NCBI GenBank assembly: GCA_900323505.1
Contig: OOIN01000010.1
Coordinates: 372,001 to 436,000 of the forward strand
Direction: 5' to 3'
Source: Ustilago trichophora
Taxonomy: Eukaryota > Basidiomycota > Ustilaginomycetes > Ustilaginales > Ustilaginaceae
DNA length: 64,000 nucleotides
In this document: positions 21,226 through 31,265 of the stretch, in pieces
Numbering within the stretch: position 1 is the stretch's first letter
How the letters are laid out: every line of letters begins with the position of its first letter
The notes under the pieces: generated by a model
What the model saw: only the letters and a program-made list of their open reading frames with translations
Told to the model about the DNA's origin: nothing
Database searches by the model: none
Program-made: the position numbers and the translations under genes

Positions 21226-23382
21226 ATGCATCTTACCAAGTATGCCCTGCTCGCCACTGCGATTGTAAGCAGTCCCGTGGTGGCAAACCACTCTAACAAG
21301 CCAGAGAGCAGGCTGCAATGGGATGGCGTGAAACAGCTCAAGATTCCTGCTATTTGGAAGTCACCTTTGTTCAAAGCTTCTCCTCCTGGGATCGAGCCCC
21401 TGTCAACCCCTCCTCACACGTCCACCGCTCAATCTTCCCCACCCGTACCGCCCCATGCGTCGTCATCACTCCAAGAAAATTTCCAAATCTCCGCCCCAGC
21501 ACCCATCCTCACCACCCCTCTCCACAGCTGCACCACAACCCTCCTAAGACGATCCTTTGGCAACAGCTACAACTCTCCTTCCTTCTTCACGTTTGACCCA
21601 TCTACCACTTTTTCCGCTACCCCCTGTTCCGACCCTTCCACCTGGACCTCACTGACCCTCGACCTCCATGGCGAGACAAGAGGGCGCCAATTCGACCGCC
21701 TGGGCACAGTCTGGGTTGGGAACAATGTTACAGGACAAGGAGTCGAGATTTTGAGATTCGACAATCCAGAACCGACCAGAAACGGTGTGTATTGGGACAC
21801 GAAGAAGGATGTAGGCAAGTATTGGAAGATGTGGAGTGATAAGGTGGATGTAGTGGTTGATTTGCCGAATATTGTGGATGCGACGTATACGGGAGCGCTG
21901 AATGTGACGTTGGGATTGACGGTGGGTGTTGATGGATTGCTGGCGAAGAGAGGGTTGGGTAGGAGACATGGGGAAAGGGCGAATGCAGCTGTCCCAGGGG
22001 TCGAAGCAAGACAAGCAAGTCGTACCACAGGCCATATTTCAGCTCGATCTCTCAAACACCGGGCTGCCGATCTCGTCATCCCTCTCTCCAAACGTCTACA
22101 AACCTCCAACTCCATCTTTCTCCTCGGCGGATCCGCCGGCAATGGAACTACATCCGTCACCATCCCGCAAAACACGGCTCGCGCAATCGTCGAAATCTAC
22201 GCCAGTGGAACAGCCACCGAGGAATTCTGGTACACTGGTCTACCCGATCGCTTCTACTCTCAAATCCCTGACGCCGCCTCCAACGGATATTACGGCCACG
22301 GCCCCTATCGCGAAGTACAGCTCTACATCGATGGCCAATTTGCCGGCTTTGTCACTCCTTATCCGGTCATCTTCACCGGTGGTATCAATCCTTTACTCTG
22401 GAGACCAAGTGCCAATTATGGAACGTTTGATCAGCCATCGTACAATATTGACATTACTCCTTGGCTGGGTGGCTTGACCGATGGGAAGGAGCACAGCTTT
22501 GAACTTGCGGTAGTGAGCAATGAAGTAGGGGGGAGGATCAATGATGCGAGTTGGTTCGTTAGTGGTAATGTCCAGGTGTATTTGGATGCGTCAGAAGAGA
22601 GGACGATGGGGAGGGTAGTAAAGGTGGAAAAGGGGGGTGAGGTTGTAGATGGATATACGCGCGGAAAGATGGAAGGGAACCCTTTGGTGAATGGAACGTT
22701 GTCCTACGAAGTCGGTCTTAAACAGCCTAGATCGTTCGGTGTAGCAGGGACGGTAAAGACCGGTTCGGGGGTGGAATACATCGCAGGATGGTACCAAACA
22801 GCACAGTTTACAAACAAAGGCTTTGTAAACGCTACCACCCAAACCAACGATCAAAAGTCCTTTGGCTCGACTAGATCCCTAGTCCTCAACCATTCTTCTT
22901 CCTCGGATGACCACTTTGCCAGCCTTTCCTTCGAAGACCTCACCAAAAATGGAGTACAAGCCGTTCAGCAAGACTATAATTACCCTCTTTACGTCACGTC
23001 TTCTTTATCAAACACCTCCTTCGACGCTTCCGTCAGCCAAAGCTTTGATCGCACCGTTCGACACACCCTGCCCTCTTCCTCTCCCCCTTTCTCAGATCTG
23101 ACCCTGATGATTGGTGACGAAACAACCTTTACACACACCACCCCAATTCCACCACCACCACACACCCTCCTCTCTACCCGCAACCAATCCGCTTCCAGCA
23201 TCCTACTCAACGGTGCCATTGCCAATGGTACCGGTACCAGTCAACAGACTTTTATGTATAGAGATATGTCAGCCGGTACCATCGACAGATTCACAAGGTC
23301 CAATTCGACAAGTGCAGTTCTGGTCGATAGGTTGTTGGGTAGCTTGAGGGATAGAGCTCAGCCAGGACAGTTGGATAGGTAA
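21226..23382 (+). CDS. Secreted peptide-N-glycosidase A-like amidase (PNGase A family)
   Basis: Single exon, 718 residues. A signal peptide (MHLTKYALLATAIVSSPVVA) directs it to the secretory pathway. Two beta-rich halves match the PNGase A family: first half LDLHGETRGRQFDRLGTVWV, EILRFDNPEPTRNGVYW, WKMWSDKVDVVVDLPN; second half RAIVEIYASGTATEEFWY, YREVQLYIDGQFAGFVTPYP, VIFTGGINPLLWRPSANYG and YNIDITPWLGGL. Family enzymes release intact N-glycans from Asn of glycopeptides at acidic pH and are found in plants and fungi; most fungal members are uncharacterised. Numerous N-glycosylation sequons are present. A ~70-residue linker with several Arg/Lys clusters (about residues 245-295) could be a proprotein cleavage region (inference). 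The C-terminus shows no clear GPI signal, so a soluble secreted protein is likely. Start: first ATG; the frame also opens one TTG upstream. Confidence 0.9.
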   Translation: MHLTKYALLATAIVSSPVVANHSNKPESRLQWDGVKQLKIPAIWKSPLFKASPPGIEPLSTPPHTSTAQSSPPVPPHASSSLQENFQISAPAPILTTPLHSCTTTLLRRSFGNSYNSPSFFTFDPSTTFSATPCSDPSTWTSLTLDLHGETRGRQFDRLGTVWVGNNVTGQGVEILRFDNPEPTRNGVYWDTKKDVGKYWKMWSDKVDVVVDLPNIVDATYTGALNVTLGLTVGVDGLLAKRGLGRRHGERANAAVPGVEARQASRTTGHISARSLKHRAADLVIPLSKRLQTSNSIFLLGGSAGNGTTSVTIPQNTARAIVEIYASGTATEEFWYTGLPDRFYSQIPDAASNGYYGHGPYREVQLYIDGQFAGFVTPYPVIFTGGINPLLWRPSANYGTFDQPSYNIDITPWLGGLTDGKEHSFELAVVSNEVGGRINDASWFVSGNVQVYLDASEERTMGRVVKVEKGGEVVDGYTRGKMEGNPLVNGTLSYEVGLKQPRSFGVAGTVKTGSGVEYIAGWYQTAQFTNKGFVNATTQTNDQKSFGSTRSLVLNHSSSSDDHFASLSFEDLTKNGVQAVQQDYNYPLYVTSSLSNTSFDASVSQSFDRTVRHTLPSSSPPFSDLTLMIGDETTFTHTTPIPPPPHTLLSTRNQSASSILLNGAIANGTGTSQQTFMYRDMSAGTIDRFTRSNSTSAVLVDRLLGSLRDRAQPGQLDR

Positions 23383-24145
23383 GGTGGTGGTGCTTGTCAA
23401 GGTTGCATTTGGTTGTTGTTCGGGTAGATGAATAAAGTGATGTACAAAGAGAGAATGTGGGTGTTTCAGGGACAGTGGAAGAGGTAAGGGGGATAATTTG
23501 GCTTGCAGTCCGTAGTACAGTATTCCATCTCTTGAGCTCGATGCAGAATTCGTCAAGCTCATATCGGAGGATGGCAGACTACGCTTAGAGTTGGTCATCA
23601 GCTTCCTTGGTGAAGATGAGAGCATCGTCTGGTATAGTTGAGCGACCCTCATTTCACATTTCACAATCAAGCCGTCGTACAGTATCCCATCTCTTGAGCT
23701 CGATGCAGAATTCGTCAAGCTCATATGGGAGGATGGCAGATTACGCTTAGAGTTGGTCATCAGCTTGTTGGGGAAGATGAGAGCATCGTCTGGTATAGTT
23801 GAGCGACCCCGTCTGCCGACTTTCCTTGTGAAAATGCTTTGCGCCACAACAAGAAGACGAGAGCGCCGAATTGCTCTTGAAACGGATTGGATTCAACACT
23901 TCCGGTCAATCAGGCATCTCTGCTTTCTTCCCTCCACCATCTATTACTGTGCGGATGAACGAGAATTTATAGGCTCTTGGCTCTCGTTCGCACCTTGCAC
24001 TCACCAAACGCTGGAGAGAGAAGCGCTCAAATTTCACAGTTTCACAATCAAGCCAAACAAAACAAGGTTGGTGAGAAAAGCAATGGTATCAGTTTTCGCA
24101 GTATAACATGAGTCGATGTTGACTGGACAATGAGAGTGAAAAGAT
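23383..24145. other. Intergenic region with duplicated segment, PNGase A 3' / FEN1 3'
   Basis: No gene recognised. Dominated by two direct copies described separately (23515-23648 and 23677-23809). A 13-bp piece at about 23660 (TCACAATCAAGCC) recurs near 24045, a possible third partial copy. The minus-strand frame across both copies stays open because their offset of 162 bp is a multiple of three. Confidence 0.65.
23515..23809. repeat. Direct repeat of about 134 bp, two copies
   Basis: Copy 1 at 23515-23648, copy 2 at 23677-23809, offset 162 bp, with only a handful of substitutions and a 1-bp length difference. Each begins GTACAGTAT and ends GAGCGACCC. Not low-complexity and without terminal inverted repeats, so it looks like a recent local duplication rather than a transposon. 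Confidence 0.9.
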
Positions 24146-25385
24146 TTACTTTTTGCCCTTTTTTTTAGCCGCCTTCTTGTCGTCTTCAGCTTTTCGCTTT
24201 GGTGCTGCTGAGCCTGGTTTGACACTGTTATCCAGATTGAAGAGAGAAAGAGAGAGAGAGAACGGAATATGTGTCAGTATGAGTGATTTTTGTGCAACTC
24301 GCTGGTTCAGACTTGTAGGTTTTGCAATGGTATACTCACGTAAAGAATCCATCCAGTCTACCCTGTTGTTTCTGACTGAGGGATTTTTGTAATTTTTCAC
24401 AACCCTTTCTCACCCTATCCTCCGAGAAACCTTTATCCTGACATAAAAATTTCACCATTCCCTCAACGTCGGGTGTCTCCCATTTCAGATCGAGATCGTT
24501 ACCCTTTTGTACGTCTGGATTTTCAAAAATCTTCCTAGCCTCTTGGAAAGGCCAGTGTTCCGGAATCTGGACCGATTTCTTGGCTTCTTGCTTGAGATGC
24601 TCTACGACGTTTTCGAGTGTCTTGTGCTCTCGAATGAGCTTGAGCGCTGTTTTGGGACCAACACCTTTGATGGGATCGAGATAGTCGCATCCGAGCAAGA
24701 TGCAAAGATCGATGAATTGAGGCATGGTCATTTGCAACCCTTCGAGAGCTTTGGGTAGATCGACTTGGTGAACGGGCAATTTTTTCTGCTCGGAGGCGGT
24801 GAGATGCTTGAGCAAGATAGGAGTGCCAAAAGTGAGCGTATCCATGTCTTCGGATCCTGCAGCGTAGACTTTTCCGGCACGGGCGAGTTCGGCACATTGG
24901 GCTTCTGCTTCCGAGGGCGCAATAACGCAAGGGATGCCCATGAGTTTGAGCAAATGTCTTACTTCCTCGTTGTGCTGTCGTGTGGGTCGAACTTGACGAC
25001 GTGCGAGTTGATCCATCTTTTCGACATCTGCGACGTCTTTTTGTTCTTCCTCCTGCTCTCGCGCTTCTTCGCGACGACCAAAACGTTTTTGAAGAAGTTC
25101 TTTTTTAAGATCCGGAGGCGTACCATCGAAAACGTACATAGGTTTGATACCGTAATCGATCATACGAAGGGTTCGATAGAAGAAACCGAGCAAGTGGGAA
25201 GTGGTCTCTCCAGATTCAGTCATGAGCTGCTGTCCATCGTTCTGTCGGACGGCAATGAGGAATTGGTAGAGAGACATGGAGGCATCGATGGCGACTTTGC
25301 GTCCAAAGTAGGTCTTGATCTCCATCTCCTTGATGGCGCCAGGCGCTTCGTCGGATATGAGTGCCGTGAGACCTTTGATACCCAT
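24146..25385 (-). CDS. RAD27: Flap endonuclease 1 (FEN1/Rad27)
   Basis: Two exons, 25385-24340 and 24224-24146, 374 residues, the usual FEN1 length. N-domain [39 protein letters not shown] and [13 protein letters not shown]-domain [36 protein letters not shown] and [20 protein letters not shown] carry the acidic metal ligands and the H2TH K+ site. QGRLDGFF before the junction is the PCNA-binding PIP box; the second exon encodes the basic Lys-rich tail. Intron 24225-24339 (GTGAGT...AACAG) is phase 2 and gives GFFTVKPGSA. FEN1 cuts 5' flaps in Okazaki fragment maturation and long-patch base excision repair in the nucleus. Without splicing the ORF ends right after the PIP box and would lack the basic tail. 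Confidence 0.97.
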
Positions 25386-25993
25386 CTTGGTGAATACTCT
25401 CTTTCAGTTGGTGATGACGGTTGGGTGGTATCGAGATGATGATGGATGACAAGATGACAAGATGAGATTAATGACAAACAGCTCACACTTTGTTTCAGGG
25501 TCTTTGGCTCGAACAGGCGAACTCCACATTGGGGGGGCTTTATTTTTGGGAGAAGCTCTTTACGCGTCTCTCCAACGCGCCGCGTTGTGTGTGTCAGTCC
25601 AGAATGACTAAGGCACAGCGGAAGAGCCGGCGGGGCCAACAAAAAATTGGCTCAGTTTTGAGGCTTCGAAGCCGATTTCCGCATTGGAGCGGATTGCGGA
25701 AGTGTTACTTTTGCAACAAACCAATTCGATATCAACTCAACTCAGCCTTTGCCTTTCAGTCTTTTCCGTCATCATTATCAGTATCATCATCATCCATACC
25801 TACCTGTGGGACATCGGATTGAACCATCGAATTGGACCATCGGACATGGAACGAGCATCACCGCTATACCTATATCCGAGAACATAGCTTGTGCTGAGCA
25901 TGCACTACTTGCCTTCCCTCCTCCTCCTCCCGTCCATCGAGCACAGATACCCTATTGTGCGGCTCTGCTCAGCCAACATAGCTCGTTCCCAAA
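25386..25993. promoter_or_regulatory. Bidirectional promoter FEN1/ATRIP with MluI cell-cycle boxes
   Basis: 608 bp between two divergent start codons. ACGCGT, the core MluI cell-cycle box bound by MBF, lies at 25562-25567. At 25574-25586, AACGCGCCGCGTT is a near-perfect palindrome of two ACGCG cores. Both genes act in replication or the replication checkpoint, so shared G1/S control is a reasonable inference. Confidence 0.65.
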
Positions 25994-28900
25994 ATGTCGG
26001 TCTCTTGCAATCGTCTTGATGGCAGCGATGACGACGAGTTCGACTCTGTCTTTGACGACCAGCAATTCCTCGACCCAGAACTCGAACAGAGTCTCGCACA
26101 GGCAGAGGCCACCTACACCGCCTCGCAGGCTGTCCAACCATCAGCCATTCCTTCGACCTCCTATTTCGCAGCGCAACCATCACATTCCTCCTTCCGCCCT
26201 CACGCCGATTCAGCAGCTCGCTCGGGCATTCGAAGAGGCATCTTTATCCCACCAGTCGCAAAGAGGCAACGTCTCGATCCTGGACCTTCCAACCTCAGCC
26301 GTGCCGCTGCTCCATCAAAGTCGTCCCTGCAACACGAACCAGGATTGGATCAGGTCATCGTACGAGATCTTCGCGATCAAGAGTTTGCAGATCAAGACGA
26401 CGACAAATGGTGGACTACCAACAATGCACTCGATCAAGTCGAGGAAGAGGCGATCCGCATGTCTCAGCAGATACCTACATCCCAGCCCCTGACTTCCGCC
26501 CAAAACAACAACAATCATAATATAGCACAAACAGCCCAAAATCGCGCTCTGATCGGAGCAGCGCAGTCGTCCATAGCCACATCGAAAAAGCCACCAGATC
26601 TACGGCGTAGCCCAGGCGCGGATACGAATTCGGCCAATCAGGACAGCATCGACAATGACGAGCTTGCACAGCTCAGAGCCGAGGTAGAAAGGTTGAGAAG
26701 CGCACAGAAGGCGCAAGATGAAATGCTCAACAAGCTCAAGCAAGAGGCCTATCGCAAGTCCGGCGAGGTTGCCGTCGTCCGGCAGAACTTGACCAAGCTC
26801 AATCAGGAGAACTCCAAGCTGAGGGAACGAGAAGTCGTAAGGGAGCAGGAGCATCGCGCAGCCCTCGATCGGCTGCAAAAGGACCAAGAGCGTCGACTAC
26901 AGAGACTCGAAACCGAAACCGCATTCCGCAGGGTCGAGCAAGATACCAGTCGACGGATCTGGCCCTCGAGTGTGGCGAGGCTTCCACCTGTCGGTCTACG
27001 TGATGTTGACAGAAGGCAGGAAAGTCAAGTCAGAGCAGGTCTTACCACGCCGACCAAGGCCAACCGATTTGGAGCTCGAGGCGGAAGCGGAAGTTCGGGA
27101 ACTCGACAAAGATATGCGGACACCACTGCTCATCGCCATGAACCTGGCACGCCTACAAGGTCCGCCGTCAAGCCCGCTCCTGTCTTCCCCCGGCCTCCGA
27201 CTGCCGCCGCATCAGCCTCCAAGACCAAAGCCTTCCGTGGTCTGCAGAACTCGTTCGCCGACTTTGGACCTGTCCAAGAAAAGATCCGACAACAAAGGCA
27301 ATTGTCGGCCAACGGAAGCAGGCAAAGCGCATTGGCACCAGCCGAATGGGACGCTGACCAGTCCATGGCGACGGGTCACGCAGATCAGGACGATGTCGTA
27401 ATGGCTGACGATCATCAGCAGCCAGTGTCTCCACCCAAGACGACGGCAATGGGACATCGTTCGGGAATTCACGAAGATCCAGACACGGTGCATACCATTC
27501 GAAAAGAGCACGACTATCTTGCAGCTGTATCCGAGATCCTCTCTCGACGTACAACCATTGTCTCCTTGCTGCTCAGTCACAGCTCGCCCAAAGCCGCTCC
27601 ACCAGCATCCTACCCAACGAATCGCTTCAACCCAACGGGCTCGCATCCTCACATCAACATATCCGATATAGCCAATGACGATTCGTTCAGCAGCAGCAGC
27701 ACGCTGAGCCGTCTGATTTCGGCCAACTTGGTGCCGAATTGCCCCAATCTTTTGTTATACCGCTACCGCAAAGCTGTCGAATCGCTACTCACCAACCTCA
27801 GCAGGGCCAAAGTTTTGGAATTAGAAGAGCGAGAGGATGCCTTTCGGCTGCTTTCGACCGAAGGCACAGATCAAAGCATCGAAGAGCTCGATTTTTCATC
27901 GGCCACTATGCATCTCTCGCACGCCATCGCCTCTTCGCTTACCACCATGGCAGGTGTGCTACTGCGTCTCTGTCAGACTGATCTGTTGGCAGACGTCTTG
28001 CGCTTGGTTTCGTGCCTCATCTCGACGTTGCCGAGGTTCTGGTTGGATCTCGAATGCCTTGAGACGGATCTCGAAGCCAGGGCCGACGAGTTTGCTTTCC
28101 TTGGACCCGATGCAGCGACGGCTACTGCGCAGTGGGCCAGGTATCCCACTCCGACTTTACTGCGAGAGATCCTGGCACAGTGCATCGACGATTGCTGGCT
28201 TCCTAGCGCTTCAAGGGGAACCAGCGCAAGCACAGCTGCTGCAGTAGGCAATGAAAGCGACGCGGTAAACATCAGAGGTACGCAGAAACGCGGAGAAGAC
28301 ACCGACAGACTAGGCTTTGGCGACTGGACCATGCCATCCGAAGCAAGGGAAGACTTGCTGCATGCCGTGGTACAGGTACTCGAAGCCATGTCGCAATGTC
28401 CCGACGCAAGCCCTTCGTCCAGCCATCACCCTCTGCGCCTCTTGGCACGCCCAGGTGTGCTTCACCAGCTCTTGCATCCCGATCGATCCAGCTTTATCAT
28501 CTTTACTGTTGTACGCATGCTCAGCTCGGGCGTTTCCAATGCACCTTTGATTCATGAATGCCTAGCTTCAAAAGCGGACAGCCAGGGTACAGGGAGAGGA
28601 GCTAGTCACTCGATGGGGCCACGTGCCAATGCTCGTTTCCCTGTGTTGGAACTTCTCGTCAAGCATCTTGTAGATCGACGTCTTGATTTACCCGAAAGCG
28701 AATGGCATCCTTTGCACTGCGGCATCCTCACCTTCCTCACGCAAGCAGCCCTGCGTTCCGCGGACACACTCATCGTACTAGCCGACAGCGCAGCTCTGCT
28801 CGCCGCCCTCATCCGCTGCCTATCGCTCGATTCCGATTTCATATGGCTGCAGAGCCGGCCGACATTCATGCTACCTGCACGCCTCCCCACCTACCGAAAA

Positions 28901-29797
28901 GGCTTTGCCAAAGCTCCAGACTCTACCACCATCCCAGATCCATCCGGAGCAAACCTCGTCCAAGCAACCGAACGCATCGTCATGGATACCCGCTTGCTCA
29001 ACTTGCTCTACAACTACCCCTTGCCCCTCTCCTCCAATTCCCTCCACCGATTCGAACCCGCCTCTACTTCCGTTGCACATGAACGCATGGGATCCATCTC
29101 ACTCGCAACAAAACTCGACCAACCCGAAACCTACAGCATGCTCAACGGCATTCGACAGAGCTTTATTGTTGCACTTTCACGAATTGCTTTCTGTTCGGAG
29201 CCGGATTGGATGGCGGAAGAACGGAGATTTTTGGCTTCTCTCTTGGATGAATTGCGCAAGCAGAAGCGCAAAATTGGTGCAGATGGTGGGGGTGATTGCG
29301 GGGATCAATTGGAAGAGGATGAGGATGAAAGAGTGACGGTGAGGGAAGAGGTGGAGAGGGGGATAGGAGAGTTGGATAGGGTGTCGATGTTGTTGGAGGC
29401 GATAGCGGATGTAGCTGGGGATTTGGCGGATTTGGTTTTGAGTCCGGAGGAGGTGGATAGTGTGTATGATTTGTTGGCGGAGGAGGACGTGGATGGAGAT
29501 GAGGAGGAGGAGGCGATGGATGTTGATCCTGAAGAACTCGGCAGGCGGCAAAGAGAGGTGCCCTCAAGTCAACCTCAGGAGGAAGATGGGCGAGGGGAGG
29601 GAAGCGAGACCGAGTCCGAGCCCGAACTGGAGACTCGAAGAGATGAAGTTCAGCAGAAGAAGCCGGCGTCAAGGGCTGTTTCAAGGAGCGTCAGTAAGAG
29701 CGTTTCGCCTAAGAAGGGTGGGAGAGGGATGGCAGTGGAGGAGAACGAGGAGGAGGATACTATGATCGACGTTATCGAGATCGATGATTCGGATTGA
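25994..29797 (+). CDS. ATRIP/Rad26/UvsD-like checkpoint protein (ATR kinase partner)
   Basis: Single exon, 1267 residues. The acidic N-terminus DDEFDSVFDDQQFLDPELEQ resembles the RPA70-binding checkpoint recruitment motif. A coiled coil (about 215-325) contains KLKQEAYRKSGEVAVVRQNL, matching the conserved ATRIP/Rad26/Ddc2 segment preceding the helical-repeat region. Residues about 500-1150 are alpha-helical and hydrophobic, consistent with the HEAT-like ATR-binding part. The C-terminus is acidic, then Ser/Lys-rich, and ends TMIDVIEIDDSD, a SUMO-interaction-like motif. ATRIP brings ATR (Mec1/Rad3) to RPA-coated ssDNA in the nucleus. Overall similarity in this family is low, so the call rests on the coiled-coil signature and domain order. 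It is longer than S. pombe Rad26 (614 aa). ATG at 25994 is the first in frame. Confidence 0.78.
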   Translation: MSVSCNRLDGSDDDEFDSVFDDQQFLDPELEQSLAQAEATYTASQAVQPSAIPSTSYFAAQPSHSSFRPHADSAARSGIRRGIFIPPVAKRQRLDPGPSNLSRAAAPSKSSLQHEPGLDQVIVRDLRDQEFADQDDDKWWTTNNALDQVEEEAIRMSQQIPTSQPLTSAQNNNNHNIAQTAQNRALIGAAQSSIATSKKPPDLRRSPGADTNSANQDSIDNDELAQLRAEVERLRSAQKAQDEMLNKLKQEAYRKSGEVAVVRQNLTKLNQENSKLREREVVREQEHRAALDRLQKDQERRLQRLETETAFRRVEQDTSRRIWPSSVARLPPVGLRDVDRRQESQVRAGLTTPTKANRFGARGGSGSSGTRQRYADTTAHRHEPGTPTRSAVKPAPVFPRPPTAAASASKTKAFRGLQNSFADFGPVQEKIRQQRQLSANGSRQSALAPAEWDADQSMATGHADQDDVVMADDHQQPVSPPKTTAMGHRSGIHEDPDTVHTIRKEHDYLAAVSEILSRRTTIVSLLLSHSSPKAAPPASYPTNRFNPTGSHPHINISDIANDDSFSSSSTLSRLISANLVPNCPNLLLYRYRKAVESLLTNLSRAKVLELEEREDAFRLLSTEGTDQSIEELDFSSATMHLSHAIASSLTTMAGVLLRLCQTDLLADVLRLVSCLISTLPRFWLDLECLETDLEARADEFAFLGPDAATATAQWARYPTPTLLREILAQCIDDCWLPSASRGTSASTAAAVGNESDAVNIRGTQKRGEDTDRLGFGDWTMPSEAREDLLHAVVQVLEAMSQCPDASPSSSHHPLRLLARPGVLHQLLHPDRSSFIIFTVVRMLSSGVSNAPLIHECLASKADSQGTGRGASHSMGPRANARFPVLELLVKHLVDRRLDLPESEWHPLHCGILTFLTQAALRSADTLIVLADSAALLAALIRCLSLDSDFIWLQSRPTFMLPARLPTYRKGFAKAPDSTTIPDPSGANLVQATERIVMDTRLLNLLYNYPLPLSSNSLHRFEPASTSVAHERMGSISLATKLDQPETYSMLNGIRQSFIVALSRIAFCSEPDWMAEERRFLASLLDELRKQKRKIGADGGGDCGDQLEEDEDERVTVREEVERGIGELDRVSMLLEAIADVAGDLADLVLSPEEVDSVYDLLAEEDVDGDEEEEAMDVDPEELGRRQREVPSSQPQEEDGRGEGSETESEPELETRRDEVQQKKPASRAVSRSVSKSVSPKKGGRGMAVEENEEEDTMIDVIEIDDSD

Positions 29798-30011
29798 ACA
29801 CTTTGTCATGGTCATGGTCCTTGTTTTTTTTTCTTCTTCTTTTTTTTTATAATGAATTCATGGCTAGTTATCTAGCGCTTCGTCAGATCAATTCTTGTCT
29901 TGGTCTTGTCTTGGTGCATCACGCACTCACACTGGACCAGACTTGATTCGTGTTTGAAAGAGAATGCATTGGCAAACAATTGAAAACAAAACATCTTTGC
30001 GCTTCCGCCTT

Positions 30012-31265
30012 TCACAGCCACTGATCCTTACTCCAACCTCCATCTTGCAAGAAAGCAGCCATAACTTTACTACCCGTTTGCAACAATGGATGACCTGCTA
30101 CGACCTGCAAAAATCTTTCCAAACCTTCTCTCCTACTTTCGATGACCTCATCGGTGAATCTATTGGTAAAAACTTTGCCTGGGAGAGGAGGAATGTTGAC
30201 TCTTGTAGATTCTCTTTCGAGGATGTCTCTGAAGTATTCGAAATCGCTATATCTCCTCCTGACGGAAGAGTAACGCAATTTGAAGGCGGGGATGTTTGTA
30301 CGCGTGACGATTTCGTAATCGGTATACATCTTGCGTCCAACACCGTGGGTCAGAGGATTACGAACTTCGACCTCGAGGAAATTTTCGGGTACTCCATACA
30401 TGTCTTCGACAGTTTCTCTACGAGGAGTGGAAAGAGAATCGACTCGGGCAAAAGGGGAATAAGCTGGGATGGTGTAGTTGGATGCGGGTAAAGGGTAGCC
30501 TGGTGCAAGTTGACGCGGGGCGGAAGGGTTGGTGGTGGTGGAATGGGAGGCGGAAGTGGAAGAGGATGAGGGAGAGAATGTAGGATGGTCATTGGGAAGG
30601 AGAGTGGAAGGTGTGTGCGATTGGAATCGGGAGGTGGTTGATGGTTGTTGAGCTGGTTGATACTGGGCGTTTACGCCGGATGGGAAACCTGAAGATGAAG
30701 TTGAAGTAATTTGTTGTTGGGTGGTCGTGGGCGAAGCAGATTGCTGCTGCTGCTGCTGTTGTTGTTGTTGTGCATGATCATATGGGAGTGTACGAGATGA
30801 TTGATCAATGTTGCTGATAGCAGAACCATAGGTGCTAGGTGAAGAATGAGAGTTTGAAACGTGCGACTGTGTCACACCCGTTGCTGCACCAAATTGAGAT
30901 TGGTTATTTCCAAATCCGGAATCGGTTCTCTGCAGACCACCGACATTGGTGGCAAAACCGGCATCGTTGCTGTCTCCGTATGCATCTGCTTCTTGTGCGA
31001 GACTCGTTCCAAAGTATCCACCTCGCGATTGTTGCTGTAGTTGCTGGTGGTGCTGGGTGGAGAAGCTGGTAAATCCACCAGCACCACCTGGAGGAGAAGT
31101 GGCGAAACCAGCAGAGGAAGCAGCAGGGATACCAGCAGCAGTAGTGGAGGAAGTAGAGGCGCCACCAGGAGCAGCCCAAGGATCTTCTTCGGCGTTATCG
31201 TTGCCTCCCCATGCCGAGCTGGAGTTGTAGCCCGGAGAGAGCGGGCCTGCGCTATAGAATGCCAT
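30012..31265 (-). CDS. Snx3/Grd19-type PX-domain sorting nexin with long disordered N-terminus
   Basis: Single exon, 417 residues. The last ~125 residues are a full Snx3-like protein: [52 protein letters not shown] (PI3P Arg), [30 protein letters not shown] and a short Trp-containing tail. Snx3/Grd19 binds PI3P on endosomes and works with retromer to recycle cargo to the Golgi. Ordinary Snx3 is ~150-160 aa; here ~290 N-terminal residues are added, rich in Ser, Gln, Gly and Ala, including a poly-Gln run (CAG/CAA at about 30747-30772) and NPF-free acidic patches near the start ([15 protein letters not shown]). No splice signals were seen that would remove this arm, though an unrecognised intron is possible. 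ATG at 31265. Confidence 0.9.
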   Translation of the reverse strand: MAFYSAGPLSPGYNSSSAWGGNDNAEEDPWAAPGGASTSSTTAAGIPAASSAGFATSPPGGAGGFTSFSTQHHQQLQQQSRGGYFGTSLAQEADAYGDSNDAGFATNVGGLQRTDSGFGNNQSQFGAATGVTQSHVSNSHSSPSTYGSAISNIDQSSRTLPYDHAQQQQQQQQQQSASPTTTQQQITSTSSSGFPSGVNAQYQPAQQPSTTSRFQSHTPSTLLPNDHPTFSPSSSSTSASHSTTTNPSAPRQLAPGYPLPASNYTIPAYSPFARVDSLSTPRRETVEDMYGVPENFLEVEVRNPLTHGVGRKMYTDYEIVTRTNIPAFKLRYSSVRRRYSDFEYFRDILERESTRVNIPPLPGKVFTNRFTDEVIESRREGLERFLQVVAGHPLLQTGSKVMAAFLQDGGWSKDQWL

